Below, piece by piece: positions 37,073-47,548 of a stretch of 64,000 nucleotides of DNA. This DNA comes from Tatumella citrea (lineage in GTDB: Bacteria > Pseudomonadota > Gammaproteobacteria > Enterobacterales > Enterobacteriaceae). Under the pieces are notes generated by a model that saw only the letters and a list, made by a program, of their open reading frames with translations, was not told the DNA's origin and ran no database searches. Location of the stretch: NCBI RefSeq assembly GCF_002163585.1, contig NZ_CP015579.1, positions 1,240,001-1,304,000 of the forward strand, read 5' to 3'. Within the stretch, counting starts at the first letter, position 1, and each line of letters begins with the position of its first letter. A program made the translations under genes and the position numbers.

Positions 37073-38737
37073 TTAGTAAGCAGCCTGGTGGACGCCTACC
37101 GCACGGCCTGATGGGTCGTCCATAGTTTTGAACGCTTCGTCCCACTCAATGGCTTTCGCTGAAGAACAAGCCACTGACGGGCCGCCAGGGACACATTCTG
37201 CAGCACTGGCCACCGGGAACAGTTCTTCAAAAATCTCACGGTACAGGAACGCTTCCTTAGAAGTTGGCGTGTTGTACGGGAAACGGAAGTGTGCCATCTC
37301 CAGTTGCTGATCAGTAACCTGTTTTGCTGCAACTTCTTTCAGGGTATCAATCCAGCTGTAACCTACGCCGTCAGAAAACTGCTCTTTCTGGCGCCATGCT
37401 ACGCTGTGTGGCAGATAAGAGGAGAAACATTCGCGCAGGATGTGTTTTTCCATCTTGCCGTTACTGCCACACATCTTATCTTCAGGGTTGATACGCATTG
37501 CCACATCCAGGAAGTTTTTATCCAGGAATGGGACCCTGGCTTCAACACCCCAGGCAGACATTGCTTTGTTCGCTCTGGCGCAATCGTACATGTGCAGGGC
37601 AGCCAGTTTACGCACGTTTTCTTCATGGAACTCTTTAGCATTCGGCGCTTTATGGAAATACAGATAACCGCCAAACACTTCATCAGCGCCTTCGCCAGAC
37701 AGGACCATCTTGATGCCCATTGCCTTGATCTTACGTGACATCAGATACATTGGCGTTGATGCACGGATAGTCGTTACATCATAAGTTTCAATGTGATAGA
37801 TAACGTCACGGATGGCATCCAGACCTTCCTGCTCAGTAAAGTGGATTTCATGGTGTACTGTACCCAGTGAATCTGCCACTTCTTTGGCTGCTTTCAGATC
37901 CGGAGCACCTTTCAGGCCAACCGCAAATGAGTGCAGTTGAGGCCACCAGGCATCACTTTTATCCTGATCTTCAATACGTTTAGCAGCAAAACGTTTGGTA
38001 ACTGCTGAAATGATAGAAGAATCAAGACCGCCCGACAGTAACACACCATAAGGAACATCTGACATCAGGTGGCTTTTTACTGACTCTTCCAGTGCTTCTT
38101 TCAGTGCTGCTGCATCGGTCTGGTTGTTGGCAACATTTTCGTATTCCATCCAGTCACGTTTGTAGTACTGATGGATTTCCCCGTCGGTGCTGGACATATA
38201 GCTTCCAGGAGGGAATTCACTGATAGTACGACATACCGGAACCAGGGCTTTCATTTCAGAGGCGGCAAACAGGTTACCGTGCTCATCATAGCCAATGTAC
38301 AGAGGAATAATGCCGATATGATCACGGCCGATCAGCCAGCTGTTTTTCTCTTTGTCGTACAGGATAAAAGCGAACATTCCCTGCAGCTCATCCAGGAAAT
38401 CGATACCTTTTTCCTGGTACAATGCCAGAATGACTTCACAGTCAGAATCGGTCTGGAACTGGTAACGGTCACCCAGTTCTGCACGTAATGCACGGTGGTT
38501 ATAGATTTCACCGTTAACGGCCAGAACATGAGTTCCGGCAGCATTGTACAGTGGTTGCGCTCCGTTATTGACGTCAACAATTGATAAGCGCTCATGAGCC
38601 AGAATCGCCTTATCATCGGCATAAATACCTGACCAGTCCGGGCCACGGTGGCGCATCAGACGGGAAAGTTCCAGCGCTTTTTTACGCAATTCAACGGGAT
38701 CAGTTTTCAGATCCAGAACCCCAAAAATCGAACACAT
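37073..38737 (-). CDS. asnB: Asparagine synthetase B (glutamine-hydrolysing)
   Basis: A 554-residue cytoplasmic enzyme, the E. coli AsnB length. Cys2 (after Met removal the N-terminal nucleophile) starts the class II glutaminase domain (MCSIFGVLD, RHRGPDWSG, AHERLSIVD, NGEIYNH). The synthetase domain has the PP-loop LLSGGLDSS (about residue 231) that binds ATP and activates aspartate, and LSGEGADEVFGGY. The product is asparagine from aspartate, glutamine and ATP. Good AGGAG precedes the ATG. As in E. coli it sits between the tRNA cluster and nagD. Confidence 0.98.
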   Translation of the reverse strand: MCSIFGVLDLKTDPVELRKKALELSRLMRHRGPDWSGIYADDKAILAHERLSIVDVNNGAQPLYNAAGTHVLAVNGEIYNHRALRAELGDRYQFQTDSDCEVILALYQEKGIDFLDELQGMFAFILYDKEKNSWLIGRDHIGIIPLYIGYDEHGNLFAASEMKALVPVCRTISEFPPGSYMSSTDGEIHQYYKRDWMEYENVANNQTDAAALKEALEESVKSHLMSDVPYGVLLSGGLDSSIISAVTKRFAAKRIEDQDKSDAWWPQLHSFAVGLKGAPDLKAAKEVADSLGTVHHEIHFTEQEGLDAIRDVIYHIETYDVTTIRASTPMYLMSRKIKAMGIKMVLSGEGADEVFGGYLYFHKAPNAKEFHEENVRKLAALHMYDCARANKAMSAWGVEARVPFLDKNFLDVAMRINPEDKMCGSNGKMEKHILRECFSSYLPHSVAWRQKEQFSDGVGYSWIDTLKEVAAKQVTDQQLEMAHFRFPYNTPTSKEAFLYREIFEELFPVASAAECVPGGPSVACSSAKAIEWDEAFKTMDDPSGRAVGVHQAAY

Positions 38738-39100
38738 AATCTACTCCTGAGTTCACATACGGTAATATTGTTTATACAAAAAATCGTGTCTTACAGCTGC
38801 CTGTCCGGGCGCGATGTATAAGAAAATGCGCTATTTCCCCTAACCATTGCAAGATATTTAGCCATGAAATTGAAAATAATCGCACGCCAGCCTTAAACTT
38901 TGATGTTTGTTCATTTTTTATGGTGTTTTTTTAAATTATATTCAATGAAACTGGCTGTGTGGTTGTTTTTTAATCTTTATGATTTATCAGGTAACAGACT
39001 AGGGATCTGGTCTGTAGAGGGCCAGTTTGCCGGTGATGAGCCACCGGCAGAGATGTCTGACTGCGGCCGCCAGGCCGCCAGTTATCAGTAAAAACTATGT
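38738..39100. other. asnB upstream region and nagD downstream hairpins
   Basis: A 363-base gap. The asnB-proximal half is AT-rich and should contain its promoter. The nagD-proximal end holds two GC-rich inverted repeats, GCCGGTG/CACCGGC (39029-39048) and GCGGCC/GGCCGC (39063-39078), REP-like in character and without T-tracts, likely the 3' end of the nagBACD mRNA. No gene is supported; a 63-codon ORF here looks random. Confidence 0.5.
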
Positions 39101-39853
39101 TCAGAACAGATCTATATCGGCAACAGACGGGAAAATCCAGTCCGGGCGGAACGGCATATTATTGACATCTGTCGCCTGAGATACGCCCGACAATACCAGA
39201 ATTGTTTTTAAACCCGCCTGAAATCCGGCCAGAATATCGGTGCGCAGATTGTCTCCAATAATGACTGTATCTTCGGAGTGAGCATGCATTTTATTCAGCG
39301 CAGCTCTCATGATATACGGGCTCGGTTTACCCACCACAAACGGGCTGCGGCCAGAAATTCGTTCAATACCTGCACATAATGCACCACAAGCCGGCACATA
39401 TCCCCGGCCATGGGAATCGGGGTTTGTGGCAATAAACCGTGCTCCGCCGGCGACAAAAAATGCTGCTTTGTGCATCATTTCCCAGTTAAAAGACCGTGTT
39501 TCTCCGACTATGACAAAATCAGGATTGATATCGGTAATGGTGAAACCGGCTTTATACAGTTCATGGATCAAAGCGCCTTCGCCAATTACATAGGCCTTTT
39601 TTCCTTGCTGCCGTTGCAGAAAGTCGGCTGTCGCCATTGCAGAAGTATAAAATACTGATTCCGGCAGGTTAATTCCAGCCGAGGCGAAACGATTTGCCAG
39701 GTCCTGTTCCGTCTGTGACGGGTAATTGGTCAGAACCACCAGTGGGATCTCTTTCTCCAGTAACCCATGTAAGAACTCTTTGGCACCTTTAACGGCGGTG
39801 TTGTCATGCATTAACACGCCGTCAATATCGCAAATCACATTTTTAATCGTCAT
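39101..39853 (-). CDS. nagD: HAD-family nucleotide phosphatase NagD
   Basis: A 250-residue HAD phosphatase of the NagD (C2 cap) subfamily, in E. coli active mainly on UMP and other nucleoside monophosphates. Motif I is DIDGVLMHDN (nucleophile Asp9 and Asp11), motif II VVLTNYPSQT, the motif III Lys is in VVGKPSPYIM, and motif IV is VIIGDNLRTDI. It is the last gene of nagBACD, 38 bases after nagC. Its role in amino-sugar use is unclear despite the conserved position. Confidence 0.96.
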   Translation of the reverse strand: MTIKNVICDIDGVLMHDNTAVKGAKEFLHGLLEKEIPLVVLTNYPSQTEQDLANRFASAGINLPESVFYTSAMATADFLQRQQGKKAYVIGEGALIHELYKAGFTITDINPDFVIVGETRSFNWEMMHKAAFFVAGGARFIATNPDSHGRGYVPACGALCAGIERISGRSPFVVGKPSPYIMRAALNKMHAHSEDTVIIGDNLRTDILAGFQAGLKTILVLSGVSQATDVNNMPFRPDWIFPSVADIDLF

Positions 39854-39891
39854 TAGTAGTTGTCCGGGAGTCTCAGTACAGAGTTGATAAA

Positions 39892-41112
39892 TTATTCTTC
39901 GAGTAAATGCTGGAGCAGAACGCCATTGAGCATAGCGCGCTTAGCCAGGGCAAAAGCGCCGATAGCTGAACGATTATCCAGTTGTGAACGTACGACCGGC
40001 AGATTTTGACGAAAATCGCTCAAAGCCTGGGTATCAATGCAACGCTGGATCACCGGGAACAGGACAGACTCCGCTTCCGTTAATTCGCCAGCCAGCACCA
40101 CTTTTTGCGGATTAAACATATTAATGGCAATCGCCAGCGCTTTACCAAGATGAGTACCCACCTCTTTAATTAATCCCTGAGCCAGGGCATCGCCCTGATT
40201 GGCTGCCTGGCAAATATCAGAGATAGTCATGGACGACTGTTTCAGTTTGCCAGGATACCCCTGGGCAACCAGCGCTTTCGCTTTTTGCAGGATGGCACTA
40301 TTTGAGGCGATGGTTTCCAGGCAGCCAAAATTACCGCAGTAGCAGCGTTCCCCCAGCGGATCGACCTGAATATGCCCAATTTCCCCGACATTTCCGTTGG
40401 TACCGAGGAAAATATTGCCATTAACGATGATACCGGCACCGGTTCCACGGTGAATGCGAACTAACAGTGAATCAGCACAGTCGCGGGTTGCACCAAAGTA
40501 GTGTTCAGCAAGTGCCAGACTGCGAATATCGTGGCCGACAAAGCTGGCAGTATTAAACCGGGCGGTAAGGTTACTCACCAGAGGCCAGTTGGTTTTACCA
40601 ATATGCGGCATGAAACGCACAATCCCCTGCACTGGATCAACCAGCCCGGGCAGAATTACTGAAATAGCGATCAGTTCATCCAGCAGGGATTGTTGCTGTG
40701 AAATAAATGCCTCAATCGCGGCAAACAACGCCTGTTCAACCGCCTGTTGGTCGGTCTGGTCAATAGGGTAGTGCTGTTCGGTTAGCAAATGGCCGCCAAG
40801 GTCAAACAGGGCCAGGGTCGCATCCTGGCGCCCTAATCGTACCGCAATGGTATGAAAACCCCGGCTTTCGGTGACAATGGAAATGGCCCTGCGTCCTCCG
40901 GTTGAGGCTTGCTGATCAACTTCTTTAATCAGACCACGCTCAATCAGCTGACGGGTTATTTTTGTGACACTGGCGGGGGCAAGCTGGCTTATCTCTGCTA
41001 TCTGGATACGGGATATTGGCCCTTCCTGATCAATCAGCCGATAGACTGCTGCGCTGTTTAACTGCTTTACAAGATCAATGTTGCCAATTTGCGTCTGTCT
41101 GCCAGTGCCCAT
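39892..41112 (-). CDS. nagC: N-acetylglucosamine repressor NagC
   Basis: A 406-residue ROK-family repressor, the E. coli length. The N-terminal winged helix-turn-helix (SRIQIAEISQLAPASVTKITR) is followed by the ROK domain with DIRSLALAEHYFGA, RGTGAGIIVNG, the conserved EIGH motif and the zinc site CYCGNFGCLE. GlcNAc-6-phosphate is the inducer in E. coli. The frame extends 11 codons further into nagA; the ATG at 41112, 7 bases after the nagA stop, is preferred by length. It probably controls the nagBACD/nagE and chiP operators here. Confidence 0.97.
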   Translation of the reverse strand: MGTGRQTQIGNIDLVKQLNSAAVYRLIDQEGPISRIQIAEISQLAPASVTKITRQLIERGLIKEVDQQASTGGRRAISIVTESRGFHTIAVRLGRQDATLALFDLGGHLLTEQHYPIDQTDQQAVEQALFAAIEAFISQQQSLLDELIAISVILPGLVDPVQGIVRFMPHIGKTNWPLVSNLTARFNTASFVGHDIRSLALAEHYFGATRDCADSLLVRIHRGTGAGIIVNGNIFLGTNGNVGEIGHIQVDPLGERCYCGNFGCLETIASNSAILQKAKALVAQGYPGKLKQSSMTISDICQAANQGDALAQGLIKEVGTHLGKALAIAINMFNPQKVVLAGELTEAESVLFPVIQRCIDTQALSDFRQNLPVVRSQLDNRSAIGAFALAKRAMLNGVLLQHLLEE

Positions 41113-41119
41113 TAAATAC

Positions 41120-42268
41120 TTACCCGCTGAAAACCTCGTTACCATTAACGATGGTTTTTAATATTTTAAACTCACGTGAAAATACAGTCAGGTTAGCAAC
41201 TTTACCTTGCTGAATTGTCCCCAGCTGTTTTTCAACACCCATGGCGCGGGCCGGATAAAGGGTTGCCATTCTCAGAGTCTCTTCCAGAGAGATACCGATA
41301 TGTTCAACGCTGTTACGTACAGCCTCAATCATGGTCAGAGAAGAACCACTCAGCGTACCATTTTCATCCACACACAAGCCGTCACGATAGTATATTGTTT
41401 TATCGGCAAAAATGAACTGTTCTATATCAGCTCCCGCCGGAGCGGTCGCATCTGTGACGAGGATCAACTTATCGCCTTTCAGATGTTTAGCATTTCTGAT
41501 ATTTGCGTAGTGAACATGCAACCCGTCGGCAATCACTCCACAAAAGACTTGTGGTGCATCAAAAATAGCTCCCGCCAGACCTGGCTCGCGTCCGACAGCG
41601 GCACTCATCGCATTATACAGATGGGTTGCGCTGGTAATACCGGCATCAAATCCAGCTATCGCTTCCTTATAGGTTGCATTAGAGTGCCCGGCGGAAACCA
41701 CGATTCCGGCTTCGCATAATGCGCGAATATCCTGGCTACTGACATTTTCCGGGGCCAGGGTAATCTGACAGATGGCATCGGCGTTATCACAAAGGAATTT
41801 TAAAAGCTCCGGTGAGCAGGGGCGAATAAGATCCTGGTTATGTGTCCCTTTTTTGGCTTTATTCAGCCATGGGCCTTCTATGTGCAATCCCAAAGCCTGA
41901 TTTTTGCGCTGCGCCAGCCATTGTTGCATGGTGTCGACGGCTTTATGAATCATTTCGTCGGTGCTGGTGATAAGCGTTGGCAGAAAGCTGGTGCAGCCTG
42001 ACTTTTCGTTAGCACGTTGCATGATATCCAGAGTTTCGATACTCAGGGCTGATAACTCATCATTGAACTGCACGCCTCCGCAACCATTCAGCTGCAGATC
42101 GATAAAGCCGGGAGAAATAATGGCTCCGTCAACATCACAGCGACGGGTATTTTCCGGTAACTGGCTGACAGGGCAGAGCTGTTCAATCAGTCCGTTGTTG
42201 ATCACTACCGCATGATCATCAAGCACCTGGTATCCGGTATAAATCCGGCCATTGACTAAAGCGTACAT
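41120..42268 (-). CDS. nagA: N-acetylglucosamine-6-phosphate deacetylase NagA
   Basis: A 382-residue amidohydrolase that removes the acetyl group from GlcNAc-6-phosphate. Visible features are [13 protein letters not shown], the metal ligand Glu in [11 protein letters not shown], His residues in SAGHSNAT and [10 protein letters not shown], and the catalytic Asp in [10 protein letters not shown]. The open frame runs 16 codons further upstream, but the [12 protein letters not shown] start matches E. coli and has GTGGAGAAAC before it. It lies between nagB and nagC. Confidence 0.97.
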   Translation of the reverse strand: MYALVNGRIYTGYQVLDDHAVVINNGLIEQLCPVSQLPENTRRCDVDGAIISPGFIDLQLNGCGGVQFNDELSALSIETLDIMQRANEKSGCTSFLPTLITSTDEMIHKAVDTMQQWLAQRKNQALGLHIEGPWLNKAKKGTHNQDLIRPCSPELLKFLCDNADAICQITLAPENVSSQDIRALCEAGIVVSAGHSNATYKEAIAGFDAGITSATHLYNAMSAAVGREPGLAGAIFDAPQVFCGVIADGLHVHYANIRNAKHLKGDKLILVTDATAPAGADIEQFIFADKTIYYRDGLCVDENGTLSGSSLTMIEAVRNSVEHIGISLEETLRMATLYPARAMGVEKQLGTIQQGKVANLTVFSREFKILKTIVNGNEVFSG

Positions 42269-42340
42269 TCGGGTTTCTCCACGAGATAGCCAACGCCTGG
42301 TAGCAATCACAGGCATTGATTATCTGCATTACTTGCTGAG

Positions 42341-43141
42341 TTAAATATCTTTAATATTGTCGGCTTCCATTTCACGGAAGTACTTCACTGTTTTAACTTT
42401 GAGTTCCTGGGTAGCCGGTTCGTCGCAGACGATAATCGATTTCTCATGAAGTTGCAGGCAGCTGATGGTCCACATATGGTTAACATTCCCTTCAACGGCA
42501 GCCTGCAGGGCCTGAGCTTTTACCTGTCCGTTCACCAGGATCATCACTTCTTCAGCTTCCAGCAAGGTACCGACGCCCACCGTCAGAGCATGTTTAGGTA
42601 CCAGATTCACATCTCCCCCAAAGAAGCGGGAATTGGCCACCCGGGTTTCATGAGTCAGGGTTTTAATCCGTGTTCTTGATGCCAGAGAAGAGGCGGGTTC
42701 ATTAAAGGCAATATGTCCGTCGTTGCCTACACCACCCATAAACAGATGAATTTTACCGTACTGACGAATTTTATCTTCATAACGGCGGCACTCTGCATCT
42801 ACATCCGTTGCAGTACCATTCAGTAAATTAATGTTTTCAGCGGGAATATCAATATGATCAAAAAAATTCTGATACATAAAGGTATGATAGCTTTCCGGAT
42901 GATCAACAGGTAGCCCGACATATTCGTCCATATTAAAGGTGACGACATTTTTGAAGCTGACCTCACCTTTTTGGTGCATTTCTATCAAAACTTTGTAAGT
43001 TTGCTGGGGCGTACTGCCTGTTGGCAGGCCGAGAACGAAAGGGCGGTCAGCGGTTGGGCGAAAAGCGTTAATTCGTTGGGCGATATATCTGGCTGCCCAG
43101 CGAGCAACACTGGCGGAGCTTTCCAGCGGGATAAGTCTCAT
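42341..43141 (-). CDS. nagB: Glucosamine-6-phosphate deaminase NagB
   Basis: A 266-residue isomerising deaminase that turns glucosamine-6-phosphate into fructose-6-phosphate and ammonia. The phosphate-binding loop is [12 protein letters not shown], followed by the catalytic NMDEYVGLP (Asp72 region) and [14 protein letters not shown] with the catalytic His and Glu. The allosteric GlcNAc6P enzyme is 266 residues in E. coli, the same as here. It is the first gene of nagBACD and divergent from nagE, with GAGG before the ATG. Confidence 0.97.
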   Translation of the reverse strand: MRLIPLESSASVARWAARYIAQRINAFRPTADRPFVLGLPTGSTPQQTYKVLIEMHQKGEVSFKNVVTFNMDEYVGLPVDHPESYHTFMYQNFFDHIDIPAENINLLNGTATDVDAECRRYEDKIRQYGKIHLFMGGVGNDGHIAFNEPASSLASRTRIKTLTHETRVANSRFFGGDVNLVPKHALTVGVGTLLEAEEVMILVNGQVKAQALQAAVEGNVNHMWTISCLQLHEKSIIVCDEPATQELKVKTVKYFREMEADNIKDI

Positions 43142-43470
43142 ACATTACCTCAATTTAGTGTGTAAATCGGTAAACGGTGAGGTTGTGCCGGTGGCCGGTG
43201 GCTTAACATCTGACACAATAGCACCGTGTTCGGGATGCTGTATCGATAATTAAAATCATAAAATAAGTGCTGGTTTATTGCTAGTGGCATCCATCTTGCA
43301 AAGTGGTTTTTGTTGATCCTTGTCACGATAAACTGGGAATTAATTTGCGAAGCGAATTAAAAACTACATACACTCAATGACAGAGTTTACATGCTGGCAC
43401 TGTCTGAACGTCTGAAGCCTGGAGTTCAGCGGGCATATGCGTCTTACAGCCTGTGTTAAGGGGGAATTTG
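43142..43470. other. Divergent nagB-nagE control region
   Basis: A 329-base region with a NagC-type dyad near nagE (annotated separately), an AT-rich second candidate around 43246-43266 nearer nagB, and a weak CRP-like site (GTTGA-N6-TCACG, 43312-43327) between them. In E. coli NagC bound at two such sites loops the DNA and CRP activates. The second NagC site and the CRP site are only suggestive here. Confidence 0.5.
43340..43360. promoter_or_regulatory. NagC operator (nagE side)
   Basis: A 21-base dyad with TTAATT and AATTAA outer arms around GC-NNN-GC. It lies about 110 bases before the nagE start, where E. coli has its nagE operator, and resembles the dyad found upstream of chiP in this window. 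Confidence 0.7.
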
Positions 43471-45513
43471 GTGAAAATACTTGGTTATTTACAAAAGGTC
43501 GGGCGTGCACTGATGGTGCCGGTAGCAACTCTGCCCGCCGCCGCCATCCTGATGGGGGTCGGTTACTGGCTGGATCCGGATGCCTGGGGAGCCGGTAATG
43601 CATTAGCTGCTTTGCTGATTAAATCCGGTTCTGCAATTATCGATAATATGTCGGTACTATTTGCTATCGGGGTAGCTTACGGCTTATCAAAAGATAAAGA
43701 TGGTTCTGCTGCACTGACCGGATTTGTCGGTTTTCTGGTAGTGACAACACTCTGTTCACCTGCCGCGGTGGCAATGATTCAGAAAATCCCTGTCGATCAG
43801 GTGCCTGCCGCATTTGGTAAAATTAATAATCAGTTCGTCGGTATTCTGGTGGGCATACTATCGGCAGAAGTCTATAACCGGTTTAGCCATGTTGAATTAC
43901 CGAAAGCTCTGTCCTTTTTTAGTGGCCGCCGGTTGGTTCCGATCCTCGTTTCTTTCCTGATGATTGTGGTCGCGTTTATTCTGATGTACGTCTGGCCGGT
44001 TATTTTTGGTGGGCTGGTATCATTTGGCGAACATATTCAGAAAATGGGTGCTGCAGGGGCGGGCATCTATGCTTTCTTTAACCGTTTGTTGATTCCTGTC
44101 GGTTTGCATCATGCGCTGAACTCTGTGTTCTGGTTTGATGTTGCAGGGATTAATGATATTCCTAAATTTCTGGGTGGTGCTGAATCTATTGCTAATGGTA
44201 CGGGTATCGTCGGGATCACTGGTCGTTATCAGGCAGGATTCTTCCCGATAATGATGTTCGGCCTGCCGGGAGCTGCGCTGGCAATCTGGCAGTGTGCTCG
44301 TCCTGAGAACCGTGCAAAAGTGGGCAGTATCATGCTGGCCGCAGCTTTTGCCGCCTTTTTTACCGGGATCACCGAACCCCTTGAGTTTTCATTTATGTTC
44401 GTTGCACCGGTGTTATACGTGATTCACGCGGTACTGACCGGAATTTCGGTGTTCATCGCAGCATCAATGCACTGGATTGCCGGTTTTGGTTTCAGTGCGG
44501 GATTGGTGGATCTGGCGTTGTCTACCCGTAATCCGCTGGCGACACACTGGTATATGCTGATACCTCAGGGGCTGGTGTTCTTCGTTATTTACTATGTCGT
44601 GTTCCGTTACACCATCATCAAATTTGATTTGAAAACGCCAGGACGGGAGCTGGCGGTGAGCGGCGATGAGGCTGACGGTTATGATGAAGATGTTGACCAT
44701 TCCACCAGCAACGAATCAGACACTGAAACTCTGGCGCGCCGTTATATTGGTGCTGTCGGCGGATCAGACAATCTGACGAATATCGATGCCTGTATTACCC
44801 GCTTACGACTGAATGTGGCAGATGCCGATCAGGTTAACGACTCTCTGGCTAAAAAGCTGGGAGCGGCAGGTGTCATCCGGCTGAATAAGCAAAGTATTCA
44901 GATTGTGGTGGGTACTCAGGCTGAGAGTATTGCCAGAGCCATGAAAACGGTGCTGAGCAAAGGTCCGGTATCCGCAGTGGGTGGCCCGGTAGCCCAGGAA
45001 AGCAGCCAGAAAGTATCAACACCGGTTCAGGCCGTACGTAATGTTTCTTTACCGGTTGTCGCTACGCTGGTGGCCCCGGTCAGTGGTGAAGTGGTCGCCC
45101 TGGAACAAGTCCCGGATGAAGCCTTTGCCTCTAAAGCTGTTGGTGACGGGCTGGCTATCATACCTGACAGTGGGACCGTAGTGGCACCTCTGAACGGTAC
45201 GGTGGTAAAAATCTTTGAAACCCATCATGCGTTTTGCCTCATTTCGGATGAAGGGGTTGAAGTGATTGTTCATATGGGGCTGGATACTGTTGCTTTACAG
45301 GGGCAGGGCTTCACCTGTCTGATTAATGAAGGTGACAACGTGGTCACCGGTCAGCCGGTACTGGAAATGGACCTGGATTATCTGAACACTCATGCGAAAT
45401 CTATGGTGAGTCCGGTGGTGGTCAGCAATATCGAAGACTATAGCGGGCTGAAACTCCTGGCAGGCAGTCATGTAGTTGCAGGTGAAACAGCCATTTATGA
45501 GATAAAAGGCTGA
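43471..45513 (+). CDS. nagE: PTS N-acetylglucosamine transporter IICBA, NagE
   Basis: A 680-residue three-domain PTS permease. The IIC membrane domain (about 1-380) has FFPIMMFGLPGAALA and GITEPLEFSFMFVAP. The IIB domain (about 415-490) has the phospho-Cys in NIDACITRLRL. The IIA(Glc)-like domain (about 535-680) has the phospho-His in EVIVHMGLDTVAL. It imports GlcNAc as GlcNAc-6-phosphate. The frame begins at GTG 43453, but AAGGGG is placed for the GTG at 43471, giving MKILGYLQKVGRAL as in the family. It is about 30 residues longer than E. coli NagE (648), mainly within IIC. Confidence 0.95.
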   Translation: MKILGYLQKVGRALMVPVATLPAAAILMGVGYWLDPDAWGAGNALAALLIKSGSAIIDNMSVLFAIGVAYGLSKDKDGSAALTGFVGFLVVTTLCSPAAVAMIQKIPVDQVPAAFGKINNQFVGILVGILSAEVYNRFSHVELPKALSFFSGRRLVPILVSFLMIVVAFILMYVWPVIFGGLVSFGEHIQKMGAAGAGIYAFFNRLLIPVGLHHALNSVFWFDVAGINDIPKFLGGAESIANGTGIVGITGRYQAGFFPIMMFGLPGAALAIWQCARPENRAKVGSIMLAAAFAAFFTGITEPLEFSFMFVAPVLYVIHAVLTGISVFIAASMHWIAGFGFSAGLVDLALSTRNPLATHWYMLIPQGLVFFVIYYVVFRYTIIKFDLKTPGRELAVSGDEADGYDEDVDHSTSNESDTETLARRYIGAVGGSDNLTNIDACITRLRLNVADADQVNDSLAKKLGAAGVIRLNKQSIQIVVGTQAESIARAMKTVLSKGPVSAVGGPVAQESSQKVSTPVQAVRNVSLPVVATLVAPVSGEVVALEQVPDEAFASKAVGDGLAIIPDSGTVVAPLNGTVVKIFETHHAFCLISDEGVEVIVHMGLDTVALQGQGFTCLINEGDNVVTGQPVLEMDLDYLNTHAKSMVSPVVVSNIEDYSGLKLLAGSHVVAGETAIYEIKG

Positions 45514-45533
45514 TTTAGCCCCGGTAGTTATCA

Positions 45534-45560
45534 GGCAGGAAGCAATTCCTGCCTTTTTTT
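45534..45560 (+). terminator. nagE intrinsic terminator
   Basis: GGCAGGAA-GCAA-TTCCTGCC followed by seven T residues, 20 bases after the nagE stop. Confidence 0.93.
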
Positions 45561-45665
45561 ATCTTTGTTTATCAACAAACGGTTGTTTCCCGGTGTCGCT
45601 TTGTGGATCATATCCGTTAACTGTTATGGGTAAATTACCCTGATCTACGTACTGAGGAAATTGAG

Positions 45666-47333
45666 ATGAGTGAGGCTGAAGCCCGCCCAACTAACTTTAT
45701 TCGTCAGATAATTGACGAAGATTTGGCGAGCGGTAAGCACAACACTGTGCATACACGTTTTCCACCCGAGCCGAATGGCTATCTGCACATTGGTCATGCA
45801 AAATCCATTTGTCTGAACTTTGGAATTGCCGAGGACTATCAGGGACAATGTAATTTGCGTTTCGATGACACTAACCCTGTCAAAGAAGACGTAGAGTTTG
45901 TTGAGTCCATTAAACGCGATGTGCAGTGGCTGGGCTACCAGTGGAACGGTCAGATTCATTATTCTTCAGACTATTTTGATCAGTTATATCACTACGCGAC
46001 AGAACTGATTCAGAAAGGGCTGGCTTATGTTGATGAACTTTCTGCCGATCAGATTCGTGAATATCGTGGTTCACTGACCTCTCCGGGTAAAAACAGCCCT
46101 TACCGTGATCGTTCGCCTGAAGAGAATCTGGCGCTGTTCGAAAAAATGCGTAACGGTGGTTTTGCCGAAGGTACTGCCTGCCTGCGCGCTAAAATCGATA
46201 TGGCTTCCAGCTTTATGGTCATGCGCGACCCGGTACTGTACCGGATTAAGTTTGCTGAACACCATCAAACCGGAAATGCGTGGTGCATCTACCCGATGTA
46301 TGACTTCACCCACTGTATTTCGGATGCGCTGGAAGGGATTACTCATTCACTGTGTACGCTGGAATTTCAGGATAACCGTCGTCTGTATGACTGGGTGCTG
46401 GATAATATTTCTATTGAAGTCCACCCGCGTCAGTATGAGTTCTCACGGCTTAATCTTGAATATGCAGTAATGTCAAAACGGAAACTGACTCAGCTGGTGT
46501 CTGAGAAAGTCGTGGAAGGATGGGATGACCCACGTATGCTGACCGTGTCAGGTTTGCGTCGTCGTGGTTATACAGCTTCTGCTGTCCGTGAGTTCTGCCG
46601 TCGTATCGGTGTGACTAAACAGGATAATATCGTTGAGATGGCGTCACTGGAATCCTGTATTCGTGATGATCTGAACGAAAATGCTCCACGGGCAATGGCA
46701 GTGCTTGATCCTGTGCGTGTCATTATTGAAAACCTGCCGGAAGGGCATACTGAAGTCCTGACCATGCCGAATCATCCTAATCGTCCGGAAATGGGGACCC
46801 GTGAGGTGATCTTCAGCCGCGAAGTGTGGATTGACCGCGCTGATTTCCGTGAGGAAGCGAATAAGCAGTACAAGCGTCTGGTAACGGGTAAAGAAGTTCG
46901 TCTGCGTAATGCTTACGTAATCAAAGCGGAGCGGGCAGAAAAAGATGCAGAGGGCAACATTACTGCCATCTACTGCCAGTGTGATATTGATACATTAAGT
47001 AAAGATCCTGCCGATGGCCGTAAAGTGAAAGGTGTGATCCACTGGGTATCTGTGGCTGCGGGAGTCCCCGCTGAATTCCGTCTGTATGACCGGTTATTCA
47101 GTGTTCCAAATCCTGGAGCAGAAGAGGACTTCTTATCCGCGATTAACCCTGATTCTTTGCAGATCCGTCAGGGATATGCAGAACAGAGCCTGAAAAACGC
47201 TGAAGCTTCTTTCTCTTATCAGTTTGAGCGTGAAGGTTATTTTTGCGCGGACAGTGTTTACTCTGGCCCTGAAAAATTAGTCTTTAACCGCACGGTAGGC
47301 CTGCGGGATACCTGGGCAAAAGTTGACGCCTGA
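45666..47333 (+). CDS. glnS: Glutaminyl-tRNA synthetase GlnS
   Basis: A 555-residue class Ib aminoacyl-tRNA synthetase. The HIGH motif is in [16 protein letters not shown] (HIGH at residues 41-44) and the KMSKS counterpart is VMSKRKL (about residue 269). Glutamine-pocket and acceptor-binding blocks such as NLRFDDTNP and [20 protein letters not shown] are intact, and two C-terminal beta-barrels read the anticodon. GAGGAAATTGAG precedes the ATG. It is the cognate enzyme of the four tRNA-Gln genes 9 kb upstream. The order nagE-glnS-chiP is conserved with E. coli. Confidence 0.98.
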   Translation: MSEAEARPTNFIRQIIDEDLASGKHNTVHTRFPPEPNGYLHIGHAKSICLNFGIAEDYQGQCNLRFDDTNPVKEDVEFVESIKRDVQWLGYQWNGQIHYSSDYFDQLYHYATELIQKGLAYVDELSADQIREYRGSLTSPGKNSPYRDRSPEENLALFEKMRNGGFAEGTACLRAKIDMASSFMVMRDPVLYRIKFAEHHQTGNAWCIYPMYDFTHCISDALEGITHSLCTLEFQDNRRLYDWVLDNISIEVHPRQYEFSRLNLEYAVMSKRKLTQLVSEKVVEGWDDPRMLTVSGLRRRGYTASAVREFCRRIGVTKQDNIVEMASLESCIRDDLNENAPRAMAVLDPVRVIIENLPEGHTEVLTMPNHPNRPEMGTREVIFSREVWIDRADFREEANKQYKRLVTGKEVRLRNAYVIKAERAEKDAEGNITAIYCQCDIDTLSKDPADGRKVKGVIHWVSVAAGVPAEFRLYDRLFSVPNPGAEEDFLSAINPDSLQIRQGYAEQSLKNAEASFSYQFEREGYFCADSVYSGPEKLVFNRTVGLRDTWAKVDA

Positions 47334-47352
47334 TTGCAGTGACTGACCTAAA

Positions 47353-47380
47353 AACGCCACGATTGTGGCGTTTTTTTTGA
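47353..47380. terminator. glnS intrinsic terminator
   Basis: AACGCCAC-GATT-GTGGCGTT followed by T6, preceded by AAAA; a strong terminator 20 bases after glnS. Confidence 0.93.
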
Positions 47381-47524
47381 TATAAATACGATCACAATCT
47401 TCATATATTCCATTATTCCTGCTGAAATTTACGCTAATTATCCCGTTGATTTTAATAGAAATCTCCCTTTTGTCTGTTTTGTGAACAGTATCAGGTATTT
47501 GAAACTGCGGTAAAAATCTGATTG

Positions 47525-47548
47525 ATAATTCGCATCGCGAAAAATAAT
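47525..47548. promoter_or_regulatory. NagC-type operator upstream of chiP
   Basis: ATAATTCGCATCGCGAAAAA and the next four bases form an AT-flanked TTCGC-NNN-GCGAA-type dyad, the same core as the nagE operator in this window. It is about 110 bases before the chiP start. Just downstream lies a second dyad TGATAA-CTTA-TTATCA (47556-47571) near the probable promoter. chiP is NagC-repressed in E. coli. Confidence 0.65.

Noticed and set aside
38900..39091. 63-codon plus-strand ORF upstream of asnB
   Set aside because: It spans AT-rich promoter DNA and GC-rich hairpins, with no ribosome binding site and no recognisable domain.
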